Assembly: GCA_947462335.1 (NCBI GenBank)
Contig: OX381720.1
Span: forward strand, 43,569,152 to 43,633,151
Direction: 5' to 3'
Length of the DNA: 64,000 nt
DNA from: Harmothoe impar
Taxonomy: Eukaryota; Annelida; Polychaeta; Phyllodocida; Polynoidae
Below are positions 10,791-21,598 of the stretch, piece after piece. Position 1 is the stretch's first letter. Each line of letters opens with the position of its first letter. The notes beneath the pieces were generated by a model. That model had not been told where the DNA came from. It worked only from the letters and a program-made list of their open reading frames with translations, and searched no databases. A program made the translations under genes and the position numbers.

Positions 10791-12167
10791 GTGGGTATAT
10801 GTTACTAATTCTTAATGTGTCATCTGATTTGATTATAAAGTGTTTTTATAACTATAGTGTTTTGCCACATATCTACATAAAATAGTACATTGTATTGAGA
10901 AGTAGCTAAATATCTATAGAACGTTCTTAGAGTATATGATTAATGTTCTCTATTTAGAAAATTTATTTTTAGCATATTATATGGTCCAGCGCAAGATTTA
11001 GGGCCATCAAAATATAAAAGTTGATAAGAAATAGAAATATATTATTAAGGGCTACTTATATATGATCTTCAAATGACAACTACCATCACAGACTGCACAG
11101 CACTGCAGTATGATGTTTGTATCTTCTCTAAGCACTGCCAAAACGAAAAGCCCCACGGTGCATCACTATGGTATAAGGTAATCGTGGGGTGCAGAATGTT
11201 ATGGACAAGACACGTTTCATACAAGTCTATTTCCTGAGAAATGTACAAGAAATGCCCCTCGCCATAGAACAAATCAATGTCATATACAACTTAAAGTATG
11301 ACAACAACCCAGTAAACAAAAAACGTTATACAACATTCTGTAACGTTATTTAACGTTATATAACGTTTCTCTAAGGCTCCTCACTATGGCATAACGTTAT
11401 ATACAGTTTAAGAACGTTATTTTGACGTACAATGATGTTTTTTTGTTAGCTGGGAAGGGTGAATCTTGGGAATATAAACTTTGGAATATCCACAGCCCAG
11501 TCTTGTGTAAATTATATGGACGTCACTAGTTTCATAAGAAAGGCACAAGAAATGCCTCTCACTATAAAACATGGCATTTGGGTGTAAAACTGGGAGTCCA
11601 GCAAAAATGATGAATCTTGGAAATAACTCGGGAATATCCAGAGTTCAGACTTGGGTGAACTGTGTGGCAATGTTGGAATACAAAATCAAAATGTATTGTA
11701 CTATCTCTCCAAACTTTAAGGGAATACATTTATGTAGTAGGCACAAATGTTTTGTCAAAGATGCCTGTACATTCTCTGGCTCTTTCCAGAAATGAATAAA
11801 AAAAAATCATTTGGTGTCTGTGCCAAGCACAGTCAGACAGAATTCAAAAACCTATACTCCTGTAACAAGTCAAATCTAAGTACACAATTATAAAAGAATT
11901 AAAGGTGCATACCATACTAAGGAAAAAAGTATACGCGTAACCGCTTTTGTGTTGAAATTCTTTTCGGTCTGGGTCCCAATCAAGCTTAAAGTTCCGAAAA
12001 TAGCGCTCTTGGTAATATAAGGACTACAGAGCATAAATGCCAACTTGAGGCCTAACTGTGAATATCATCCACTGATCAAGCAAAGATTCAAATTCCTTAC
12101 AGTTGTATTATAAAAGGACTCTTTTCAGCAACTGATGATCATACTGACTTTCCTCTGTACATTGCAG
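10791..12167 (+). other. CUB gene intron (1377 bp) with AACGTTA-motif cluster
   Basis: Bounded by GTGGGT and by TTCCTCTGTACATTGCAG. Between about 11324 and 11430 the motif AACGTTAT/ATAACGTT occurs about six times in both orientations. The flanking segments 11145-11290 and 11390-11590 share phrases such as ACAAGAAATGCC with CTC next to it, suggesting an old local duplication or MITE. Confidence 0.6.
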
Positions 12168-12424
12168 TTCCTGAGAACCACATGGCACGGCTGTACTTTG
12201 TGGACTTTGTCCTGGAGTCTAGCCGCGAATGCTGGTTGGACCACCTGGAGATCACTCAACAGGATGTCTACGATGGAAACGAGCGGATAGGCAAGTTCTG
12301 TGGGCGCCAGATGCCGCCACTGGTGATAGGCTTTGCACCGTCCATCAAGTTGTCCTTCATGTCCGACCGTTACATTAGTGCCTGTGGTTTCCGAGCCCGT
12401 CTGGAATATATTCCTTTAATCTGA
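12168..12424 (+). CDS. CUB-domain protein, exon 2 (second half of CUB, stop)
   Basis: Follows a good acceptor and continues the CUB fold: VPENHMARLYFVDFVLES, CWLDHLEI, a YDG turn, GKFCG, then FMSDRYISACGFRARLEY and a stop at 12422-12424. With exon 1 it makes a 155-residue protein with one complete CUB domain. Cys92 and Cys115 would be the second disulfide; Cys143 is extra and unpaired. Glu87, Asp95 and Asp137 sit where calcium-binding CUB domains carry their acidic ligands, so calcium binding is plausible (inference). CUB domains mediate extracellular protein binding in proteases, developmental factors and fertilisation proteins. No other domain follows the CUB, so the protein ends with it. 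Confidence 0.82.
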
Positions 12425-15400
12425 CGTGGTGACTATTAACCATTGATGTCACAATGAGGCCTGTGATGTCATGAATGTTAGTGAAACTGGTGTAAAGGTT
12501 GCATGTCCTGGCAAGATCAAGTTTGTCTGATATAGGAAGGATATTTAGGGGATTACTTAAGACGAAATGGGAATAGATTCATGTGCTCAATTATATCGTA
12601 CAGTGAATATTACATGGACTTTAAGTGAATCAAGAAGGCATCTGATAGACCTTAAGTAGGTTTAAGCCTTTCTATATTGCATTTCTGGTCAATGACTTTG
12701 GATCTCATTGAAATTATTACTCATTTACAAAGAAGCACTTGTGAAATTGTATTGAGAGTATCTTATCATTACCATACATACAATCCCTAATAAGACAGAA
12801 TTAACAAAAAGAAAAATCCGAATTCCTCTTGATATGAAGAGAGTGAGTCATGAGTCGACGATTCTCATTTAAAGTATTCCTTTGCTTCATCCACACATTC
12901 AAACTCCATGGATCTATTTGCCATTTGTTCCTGGCATGTTCCCTTTAAGATTTCCTTTGTAGAATCTGTATTTGTGGTCGTGGCATTAATGTAAACAGTT
13001 CATAAGAGACAGTTTGTCAAACAGACTAATATTTCTAGAAAGTTGCAGTAAAAGGAGGAATATCTGGACTGGTGTGTTGCCATGGTTACACGTTGCAACG
13101 TTAAATGAACACTCACATAGAACATGGTATTGAATAAGGGAAACCAATACCAAGAATTTGGTACTAAACTGGCAATGGCTGTTTTACCAATGATGCAACA
13201 TTTAAAAAAAAGGCATGTTTTCCACAAGTCATGATCTTGGTCACAAATCTCATGCAGTGGCGAAAACTATAACGTTTGTTCATAGAAGTATGTTGCATGA
13301 ATGAGGGATTAATATTCCTTGACCTGTTATTAGGCCTAATTATGAAGTAGATATTACACTTCAATAGCTCTGTATATATCTTATTGTCATCAGTCAAGGC
13401 TGATTATAATCATAGTGGAAGATGAGTGAACCCAGCCACGACTGAGGCCAATATAATGCATACAGAGGCTGTGGCTGTACTTTATCTAACACATACCACT
13501 AGTTTTTTATTTTACACAATATATATACACACATGCTGTTTCGGTAGTCCGCACAGTAAACGGTGGTATAAACCATGAGGTTGAAGAAATATCAACATCA
13601 AAGCTACTGCTCAAAAATTTGCCCTCATAAGCCTATGGATTAAAGTTCAGTATTCTTCTATTTCTAATTCAATATGCAGGAGGAAGATTTTAATTATTTA
13701 TGCTCACAGTAGTTGTAAGATCTTGATAAATGCTTTGTATTGTGTAGCCTACCCATAATATTTAGTATTGATAATGTGAACCAAAAGCGGCAAGAGTTGT
13801 TAAAACTGCTATACCAAGGATAGAAGCATTTCCAATTCATGTATATTATGTAACTTCTAGACTTATTTTACCCAACTAAAATCAACCAGGACCAGATATG
13901 GGAGAATCAAATGCTCAAATGCATAATAGTTTTGTGACGGTTGATTTGGGAACCTATACATAGAGGCAGACATGTCAGTGCTGCCATCTGCTGTTTCTGA
14001 TCAAAACTAAAATGGACGAATGAATTGACGACAACTTTGTAGCACTTATGAGAATGCCAGCTATAACTTATGTCAGCCGGGTGACCAGTCCTCTGACATG
14101 TTCAACTCTATTTCCTGATTTCTAACATATATTCCTACAGTTAATTCTCAAGCTTCTAACATTTATTTTCAAACAGAGGAAAAAGGTAGCTAAATTAATT
14201 AAAAGAACATGACTGTTTAAATGATTGGTTATATTCTGTAGTGCTATTTCATTTGAATGTGGTATCAATAGTTATCAACTGAGTACATCAATCTAATTTT
14301 GACCAACAATGGCCTAAAAAGGTCATAGCTGAGTTAATAAAAGTATATTCAAATAAAATTGTTTCTATTTATTGCTTGTTGTTAAAGTAAATAGTGCACA
14401 AAATGTAATAACATAAGCAAAGCCGGCCTATTATTGAGCTCTACACAATGAGACACTGCATGACTATTTCCACTAAAATAATGGATCCTTAGCTAATCTA
14501 TGAGATATTCGACTTTTAGGTTTGAGAGATCAGTTATAGAATTACACAGTATTTTGCCACATATATGTGTTGAATGCCTGTGAGCAGTATCTAAAATGTA
14601 TGTGTCCTCAATATTCTCCATCCAGAAAATGCATTTTGAACATTTGTGGGCCATGGGGGGAAAATGCGAGAGATTTTTAGTACTGGTTTTTGCCACCAGA
14701 TGGCAGTATATTGGTAAAACACTGAAAAATATACTAAAAAATGCCTTAGACCAAATTATTCATGGGGAATCCAGTGATACGCTTACAATTATTCCATCTC
14801 CACTGAAAATATCCATTTTGGAATGCAAAAGGAACATTTGTTGCCATGGAATCACGGAAAATAGGCATATATGCCAATTTCTGGTTGCCACGGAAACACA
14901 CCAATATTCCAAATGGGGATTTTTTTGCAACAAATGGTTTTGAAAGTTTCACAAGGAACTCAGAATTGAAAACAGACCACAGAAATTCCCTCTAGAACCA
15001 ATTTAATGATAAAAACTAAATTGTATTTTTTGTATTATTAGTGTCCATAACAGGATATAGTGGATTTAGAGCTTATTTGCCATTTTCAGTTGTACACACC
15101 AACCCGGGTTTGACAAGCAGTTACAACAAAACTACTTGGGATTTTTTAGCTGAAGATATCTCATTTTAAAGCCTGTAACATAAACTTTGAAAAGCCATTT
15201 CCCCCTGGAGGTTTGTTCTCCCTCACCTGGCCACATTTGGACCCATGTATTTTTTAAGTTTTGATTCATTGAGATAATAAATTTGAAAAAAACTTGTATC
15301 ATGATATTATTATCTTTATTACAATCATATATACAGAAGTTTTATTGTCATACTCTCACACTTCTTTCACACATTGGGTAAGCCTCCCAGGAATACCAGG

Positions 15401-16715
15401 AGGGTGGGGGTTGCTCCACTGCTGACCTCAGTGAACCAGCGCATCACTGCCATACTGCCATACCTGTACTCACATACAACAACAATCCTTCATCTTAGAT
15501 GACAAGTGGAACTGGAGCTGTACAATCATATACATAATCCAGTAAAATTGTTTTTCATGTAAAATGCGCCAACATACTGCTATACTAAAATAAATTGTAG
15601 TGTTTGTATACTACTTACATAACAGATATATACATGTCAATATTTCAACATGAGTCAATTTACACATCCAAGGTATCACAGGTTATGAGTGTCTATGTAT
15701 TGCCTAACAATTCAACAAGCCAGTTGCCCAACTTGACAAAAACTATAGAGACTCAAAGTTTATTATCACAGATTGAATCTAATTCTATAAACATTATCCT
15801 CTGAACAATTTGTTTAGGAATAATAGATTGTCTCGCATAACTTAACTAGCAATATATCTCTTCCTTACAAATATTGACTTTAAATGATTCCAGTGACTCC
15901 CTGAATCAATCATGAAGCCTACCATTTCTAAGTCACAGTCACATTTTCGAAAATAGGTTTTGTCAAATCATATTTTAGCTATCCTGGGACTGTACTTTAT
16001 GTAAGTCAGACACTAAAACTAAATGAATTCAATTTCAGTGGTTATAAGAGTCAGAGACGTCTCACAAATTATCAGATATAATCCTGACTAGTATCTATTC
16101 TTAAAACAATGTATGATCCAAAACAATTACGGTATACCAAAGAACTATACAAATATACATCCCTAGTCGATCTGGTAGGCTTTGATTTAATAGGAAGTGT
16201 GATTTATACTGTTTGATTATGTTCATGCCTCAGCGTGTTAAAGACTATCCTGACCAATTCTGACAGATTCAGGGGTTATTAAATGCCTGCAATATGTGAT
16301 AAGATCTGAACCACTTATGATAGCATTAATATAAAAACTGATCTGAGCTCTTTATGGCATAAGCTTTCATTCGAGACATGACACAACTACACATTACAAT
16401 TTGGTCAAATTCGAGTGTCTACACTACTAAAAGTAGGAAATATGCTGATAGCTATACTCAAACATAGACATGGGGTGTGGGTGGGGGGTTGTTTTGGGTT
16501 TGAAATATGTGCATTGCCTTCCTAAAAGTATCCTAAAGTATTGCCTTAGTAAAAAAGTGACTACACCCCATTCTTTGAATAATCCGTTGGGTGATGTCAT
16601 TTACCAAATACATGACCTCAGAATATGTTATTTGTGTATAACGGCTTTGAAGTTGAAGACTATCCACTGACTACATACGTGATCACAGCTACAAGAATGC
16701 GAGGCAGTTGCTGTT
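12425..16715. other. Intergenic 4.3 kb, nothing recognised
   Basis: AT-rich DNA with scattered short open frames (for example 14596-14943, 115 codons) lacking any motif. A segment at about 15300-15480 (TTATTATCTTTATTACAATC followed by a GC-richer block) resembles the complement of a retroelement tail, but the family is not identified. Confidence 0.45.
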
Positions 16716-17894
16716 TTAAACTGGACTTGTGAAGGTACCCAGAATGGAGCCAAAAGGATATCTAATGATGTGGTTTTCCTCTCTGAGGTCAGTAGGTGTA
16801 GAACATTGGTACCTCATCGGCATACCAGGTGGTTGCACATTGATTGCAGGTAGGGCAAGTTCATGGCGCACTGCAGGAATTGCATTCTCAGCGAACAAAG
16901 TCCGAACAGAACTCATAAAGGATTCTCTCAAGAACCTCTTTCGCACACCGTAAAAGAAAGCATCGATTACATTGCCCAAGTAAAAGAGTACGGTTAATAG
17001 AGTTACAAGCATGGGTTCTTGGTTTTTGGAGAGCGCTGCTTCTGCAGTGATCATAAAAAAGAAAGGTAGGTTGGTGAGCAAGAAGGCTCCCCAGTAGATA
17101 ATGGTTGTCCAACTGGCACGCTTTGCTCTAGTGAAGATTAGCGGGGTGGTTCGGGTGGGTGTCAGTGGGGACTGCACGTTGACAGTGGCTGCTGTCACTG
17201 CTGTCATGACCAGACCAATACGTCGACTATGGGAGCGTGCCAGGCGAAAAACTTGGAAATAACAGAAGGAAAGAACTAAAAGAGGTCCAAGGAACATCAC
17301 CAACACAAATAAGAAGGTATACCAGTGGCTTTCAACAGCAGACCCATCGATTTTGCAGCAACGGTGATTTGGCATGTAGGCATATGACACGTTTGATATG
17401 TCAATGAGGGGCAAGCTGGCCATGATTCCACCAGCCAACCAGGCAAAGCCTACCCACAAAGCTAGTGAACGTCTTCTGATGTTCTTGTCATAGCGAAGTG
17501 GGCGTGCAATGATGCTGTACTTATCCCAGGCCAGTGCTACCAGTGACATCTGCCTGGCAGTGAGAAGAAGGGTCTGAATCCCCCCATGTATTCCACATAC
17601 CAGGGGTTCACTCTTATCCAGGACCGACGCAGCAAGTACAGGGTGAACAATAATAGATATCAGCAATCCAATTAGGGCCATATGGCAGAGTAAGGCATTG
17701 GCCATGGTGTGCAGACCCTTCTTTGGCAGGATAGATGATAATACAAAAGCATTAAATCCAAGGCCTAGAAGACTGAGAATTGTGTGAGCATTTGAGCTAA
17801 AAATCTGGTAGGTCATATCCTTATTGTTAAGTTCTGTCCCGTTGAGTTCGTTTTTAATCTTCAAATTAAGGTGTGTATCTATCCACTCATCCAT
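16716..17894 (-). CDS. Orphan rhodopsin-class (class A) GPCR, intronless
   Basis: A 392-residue single-exon protein with seven hydrophobic segments. N18-G-T is a likely N-glycosylation site. TM1 has GFNAFV, TM2 NALLCHMALIGLLIS, and TM3 begins at the conserved Cys of VCGIHGG and ends in WDKYSIIARPL (a DRY variant). TM4 contains WLAGG, and extracellular loop 2 has HRCCKID. TM5 has GP and CY, TM6 FLLTNLPFF, and TM7 NVIDAFFYG followed by an amphipathic helix 8 (RKRFLRES). It is a plasma-membrane receptor, probably signalling through G proteins. Departures from consensus are the missing Asp in TM2 (ALIG for AxAD), TN for the CW toggle in TM6, and DAFFY for NPxxY in TM7. No Lys in TM7 suggests an opsin. 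The ligand is unknown. Intronless receptor genes of this kind are common in marine invertebrate expansions. Confidence 0.9.
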   Translation of the reverse strand: MDEWIDTHLNLKIKNELNGTELNNKDMTYQIFSSNAHTILSLLGLGFNAFVLSSILPKKGLHTMANALLCHMALIGLLISIIVHPVLAASVLDKSEPLVCGIHGGIQTLLLTARQMSLVALAWDKYSIIARPLRYDKNIRRRSLALWVGFAWLAGGIMASLPLIDISNVSYAYMPNHRCCKIDGSAVESHWYTFLFVLVMFLGPLLVLSFCYFQVFRLARSHSRRIGLVMTAVTAATVNVQSPLTPTRTTPLIFTRAKRASWTTIIYWGAFLLTNLPFFFMITAEAALSKNQEPMLVTLLTVLFYLGNVIDAFFYGVRKRFLRESFMSSVRTLFAENAIPAVRHELALPAINVQPPGMPMRYQCSTPTDLREENHIIRYPFGSILGTFTSPV

Positions 17895-18960
17895 CTTGAT
17901 GCATTGGTTGTACCGAAGATGCTGCTATATTTCACAACCAGAATATTTGCAATAGGTTTACCTAGTGATTAAAGTTTCACAAAGTCACTTTAGTCATGCA
18001 TAATCCTTGGTATTCTCCACAGTCTAGATTCATTTTTCTTAAAAATGCAGGAATACAGACAAAGCATTGTATCTCCCCTTTGTCAGTTATTAGCGTCTTA
18101 ATCCAGCTTTATCACTAATGTATGGTTGGGACAAGACCTCCTCTGTAGTTGCCCACTCCCAGCCTTCATGCAGCTGATTCCATATTATACAATGCCTGAG
18201 GTTATAAGTGCCCGGATCCACTCTGTATAATCATCTGATCCCAAGCAGTATGTTGAGGCTTTGTCCTTTATGTTCTCCTAATTCCATTTTACAATATACT
18301 CAATATAACACACTGTGTTTCCAGGTGTTATGTATGTCCAACTGATCTGGACAATCTGATCTGAGTGGTTTGCAGGCATGCAGTCTACACTGTCCGCCTA
18401 TATGTGGGCTCTGCCAATGCCACCTCAGGGGTATGGATGGCTGTGTAGATGGCTGGTTGGTGGTGGGGGGTAGAGGAGGTGGGGGTCCTCATATGACACA
18501 CAGGTGGGAGGTCCATCGTGGGAGGTGTGGACATAAGTTCAAGGTCAAGTCAAGTTAGTAAAGGGTTGAATATCGCCAAATTTACCACCAAATTCACTTT
18601 CCAATGTCTTTAACCATGAATAAAAACTCCGATGAATGAATAATTTAGAAAATATGAAACACATACATCCTTCCTTAAAGTTGGTGCAATCACCCCTTCC
18701 TTAGTGTATTTGTACATGTTCAGACGTTTTCAGTCATATGTCAGTGTGATACCCAAGACCTATCGTGCCACTTTCGGCTATCTTGTAGTACATTCTACAG
18801 ATTTTAGAAGCACATAATTATTTTGCATTGCTAAAGAGAATTGCCAATTGATGGAATGAAATTCTCAGAACTGTGCATAGGTGTTAACGTCGATGTTTGA
18901 TGTATCTACCCAACTCTCTGTGCAGATAATGGTATTGATGGTATTATCTTGCTACTTTAA
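17895..18960. other. Intergenic region upstream of the GPCR gene
   Basis: Contains the presumed GPCR promoter side, but no motif is clear enough to call. No coding sequence was recognised. Confidence 0.4.
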
Positions 18961-19320
18961 GGACATTATCCTCCTGTAGGCCGTTTTTCCCCATTGTTTT
19001 TTTGCTCCGTATGCTGCATTTGGGGGTCCGTATGCTACATACAGGGAAAAAGTGTTTTTCCTCATCCTATATGGGAATTATGTCACCGATGCGGATCTCC
19101 ATATGCACATACGGAATTCCGTATGCACATACGGAAAAATAGTGTTTTTCCTCATCCGATATGGGAAACATTTTCCATATCTTCTCCGTATATGAGGTCT
19201 CAATTCCTGAGCTACAGAGGCAGCCATAATTTGAAAAAAGGGCAATATATGCAGCATACGGACGTAAATTTCTCCTTTAAGGGCCGCACAGTGTAGAATG
19301 CGGCCCTTAAAGGGTTTGTT
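18961..19320. repeat. CCGTATG-rich palindromic repeat
   Basis: CCGTATG or its complement CATACGG occurs repeatedly (about 19007, 19029, 19110, 19123, 19131, 19254), including the hairpin CATACGGAATTCCGTATG. The segment GGCCGTTTTTCCCCATTG near 18979 is the inverted counterpart of CAATGGGGAAAAACG at about 20228, so this repeat and the block at 20060-20440 belong to one family in opposite orientation. It ends in a perfect 15-bp hairpin (separate entry). Confidence 0.55.
19274..19313. other. Perfect 15-bp hairpin
   Basis: CCTTTAAGGGCCGCA at 19274-19288 and its exact complement at 19299-19313, with a 10-base loop. It could be the end of the adjacent CCGTATG repeat; there is no U-tract or other sign of a terminator or RNA gene. 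Confidence 0.6.
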
Positions 19321-19346
19321 CAAATGTCCATGTTCTAAAGTATAAG

Positions 19347-19616
19347 TCGGGGAATCGACTGGGATGGTCAGGGTATAGACTATATAAGGAGGTCGGGGTA
19401 TGGACTAGGGAGGTCAGAGTATGGACTAGGAAGGTCAGGGTATGGACTAGGGAGGTCAGGATATGGACTAGGATGGTCAGGGTATGGACTAGGGAGGTCG
19501 GGGTATGGACTAGGAAGGTCAGGGTATGGAGTAGGGAGGTCGGGGTATGGACTAGGGAGGTCAGGATATGGACTGGAGTGGTCAGGGTATGGATTGGGAT
19601 GGTCAGGGAATGTTAG
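19347..19616. repeat. Minisatellite A, 21-bp unit
   Basis: About 12-13 units of the type GGTATGGACTAGGGAGGTC plus two bases, with variants (AGGAAGG, GTCAGAG). The flank CATGGATCCACACAGGGGAG at about 19695-19714 recurs after minisatellite D near 20950, so A and the C-D block look like two copies of the same larger repeat in the same orientation. The open frames over it are repeat artefacts. Confidence 0.85.
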
Positions 19617-19831
19617 GGAAGGGAGAGGGGAGACACTGGGAATGATAGAGAAGAGACAGGGGAGGTCGGGTAAGGGACAGGGAACTGGTATCAAACATGG
19701 ATCCACACAGGGGAGAAACCTCTATAGTGTTACCTACCATACAATTTATCATAGTGAGATTGACTAGAAATGCTATATGTGTGTGTTTAGAACTTATACG
19801 ATAGCCAGTTGGGTATATTATTTTGGCTCTC

Positions 19832-19942
19832 TAGACCTCTCCTCTCCATTCTCCGACCTCCCCTCTCCATTCCCCGACCTCCCCTCTCCATTCCCCGACC
19901 TCCCCTCTCCATTTCCCGACCTCCCCTCTCCATTCCCTAACA
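19832..19942. repeat. Minisatellite B, 21-bp unit (inverted relative to C)
   Basis: About five units of GACCTCCCCTCTCCATTCCCC. Its complement resembles the unit of minisatellite C (GGGAAGAGACAGGAGAGGTC), and the sequences beyond both arrays are inverted copies of one another, so B is part of a large inverted repeat. Confidence 0.85.
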
Positions 19943-19974
19943 TCCAAAACAGAATGCGTACCCTCTCCAGCCTA

Positions 19975-20042
19975 CCTCCATATGTGTCTCTATATTATGA
20001 CGTCACAGAAGGGGTTCCCTGGAATGTAGACTGGTTTCTGCC
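19975..20042. repeat. Inverted-repeat arm (partner at 20466-20553)
   Basis: CCTACCTCCATATGTG, then ATATTATGACGTCACAGA and GAATGTAGACTGGTTT. The same three blocks occur in reverse complement at 20466-20553 (AAACCAGTCTACATTC, TCTGTGACGTCATAATATTA, CATACGGAGGTAGG). The arms enclose about 420 bp rich in CCGTAT motifs. Confidence 0.75.
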
Positions 20043-20059
20043 ATTACAATTTTACAATT

Positions 20060-20440
20060 AGGCCAGGCAAATGCCGTATTGGTATGCCGTATGCAGCATA
20101 CCAATACGGATTCCCTCATTCACATACGGTCGGGATACGGAGGGTGAACAAAAACGCTTTTGGTCCTTCCCAATATTGAATCCCATATGTCTTCCGTATC
20201 TTGCTCCGTATTGGTTCCGTATTGGTCCAATGGGGAAAAACGCCCTCCAGGAAGGCGTTTCACCGTATGTTGATCTATTATTACACATATGGCCTGAAGA
20301 TGCGGACAAGATGCGGACAAAATACATCTAAACTACTTTTTCGGTTTCAGTTGGTCCTCCGTATACCCTCCGTATCTTTTATTAAAAAAATACAACATAC
20401 GGCATCCAACATACGGTCCTCTCAACATACGGACATGGTC
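20060..20440. repeat. CCGTAT-rich core of the inverted repeat
   Basis: Holds a perfect 14-bp palindrome (CCGTATTGGTATGC at 20074-20087, complement at 20096-20109) and many CCGTAT/ATACGG motifs (near 20127, 20136, 20196, 20207, 20217, 20263, 20358, 20368, 20398, 20412, 20427). It is related to 18961-19320 in opposite orientation and non-coding. Confidence 0.6.
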
Positions 20441-20465
20441 ACCTGTCTTTTTTAGAAAAATGTGC

Positions 20466-20553
20466 AAAAACCAGTCTACATTCTGGGGAACCCCTAGGGA
20501 ATTCCCTCTGTGACGTCATAATATTAATAGACATACGGAGGTAGGTCGGGGAG
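20466..20553. repeat. Inverted-repeat arm (partner at 19975-20042)
   Basis: See partner. This arm is slightly longer, with a few extra bases around GGGAACCCCTAGGGAATTCC. Confidence 0.75.
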
Positions 20554-20572
20554 GGTATAAATAGGGTCCGTA

Positions 20573-20778
20573 TGTTTGGGAAGAGACAGGAGAGGTCGGG
20601 GAAGAGACAGGAGCGGTCGAGGAAGAGACAGGAGAGGTCGGGGAAGAGATAGGAAAGGTTGGTGAAGAAACAGGAGAGGTCGGGGAAGAGACAGGAGAGG
20701 TGGGGAAAAGACAGGAGAGGTCGGGGAAGAGACAGGAGAGGTCGGGGAAGAGAGAGGAGAGGTCGGGGAAGAAGTAGT
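20573..20778. repeat. Minisatellite C, 21-bp unit
   Basis: About ten units of GGGAAGAGACAGGAGAGGTC plus one base. Inverted counterpart of minisatellite B. Confidence 0.88.
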
Positions 20779-20786
20779 GGACTAGG

Positions 20787-20950
20787 GAGTTGGTAGTGGT
20801 GGTGAGGAATTGGTAGTAGTGGTGACGAGATAGTAGTGGTGGTGACGACATGGTAGTGGGGGTGACGACCTGGTAGTGGTGGTGACGACATGGTAGTGGT
20901 GGTGACGACATGGTAGTGGTGGTGACGACATGGTAGTGGTGGTGACAACA
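20787..20950. repeat. Minisatellite D, 20-bp unit
   Basis: About eight units of GTGGTGGTGACGACATGGTA, directly following minisatellite C and followed by the CATGGATCCACACAGG flank that also closes minisatellite A. Confidence 0.88.
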
Positions 20951-21441
20951 TGGATCCACACAGGGGAGAAACCTCTCTTGTGTAAGCCCGACAGGCAAAA
21001 GATATCGACCCAACAGGCCATCGTAGAGTTGTTACTACCTTGCTAATTCCGGGCTGTGTTGGTGCTGCCACCTAGAGGTCATGCTGGCCTCAACTCCTCT
21101 CATATATACATAAGGGAATGGAGATCGCAAGCCAATTTGCGGGAGGTCATGTGGACCTAAACCATTATCCTGTAAGCTAGTACAGTCCCCGACCTCCCTT
21201 CTCCCTTTTTAAAGTGCATTATATATATGTAAAGAAATGGCTCTAGGATTGTTTTAATGAATAGATAAGTAAAGTCCAACTTCTACCTTTATCATTAAAA
21301 AAAGATAAATTAAAAAAAATGATTTTCAACGAAATTATACCCAAAAATGTATTTTCTTCTGTAACTCGGTAAATAATGGCCCTACAGAGCTGAAACTTTG
21401 CACACAGACTCCTCGTGTATAAACGGTGGTAGACAATAGCG

Positions 21442-21598
21442 TACATTCACCACCATGTCTTGATGTCCAACACCATGTCCACACGTCCCCCACCATGTCC
21501 ACACGTCCCCCACCATGTCCACACATCCACCACCATGTTCACACATCCACCACCATGTCCACACGTCCACCACCATGTCCACACGTCCACCACCGGCC
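21442..21598. repeat. Minisatellite E, 20-bp unit
   Basis: About seven to eight units of CACCATGTCCACACGTCCCC and close variants, ending at GGCCGGCCGTATG. Confidence 0.88.

Noticed and set aside
14596..14943. 115-codon ORF in the 12.4-16.7 kb gap
   Set aside because: No domain, AT-driven composition and overlapping open frames on the other strand; treated as chance.
19274..19313. Rho-independent-style terminator
   Set aside because: The hairpin is perfect but the genome is eukaryotic and there is no T-tract; it more likely belongs to a repeat.
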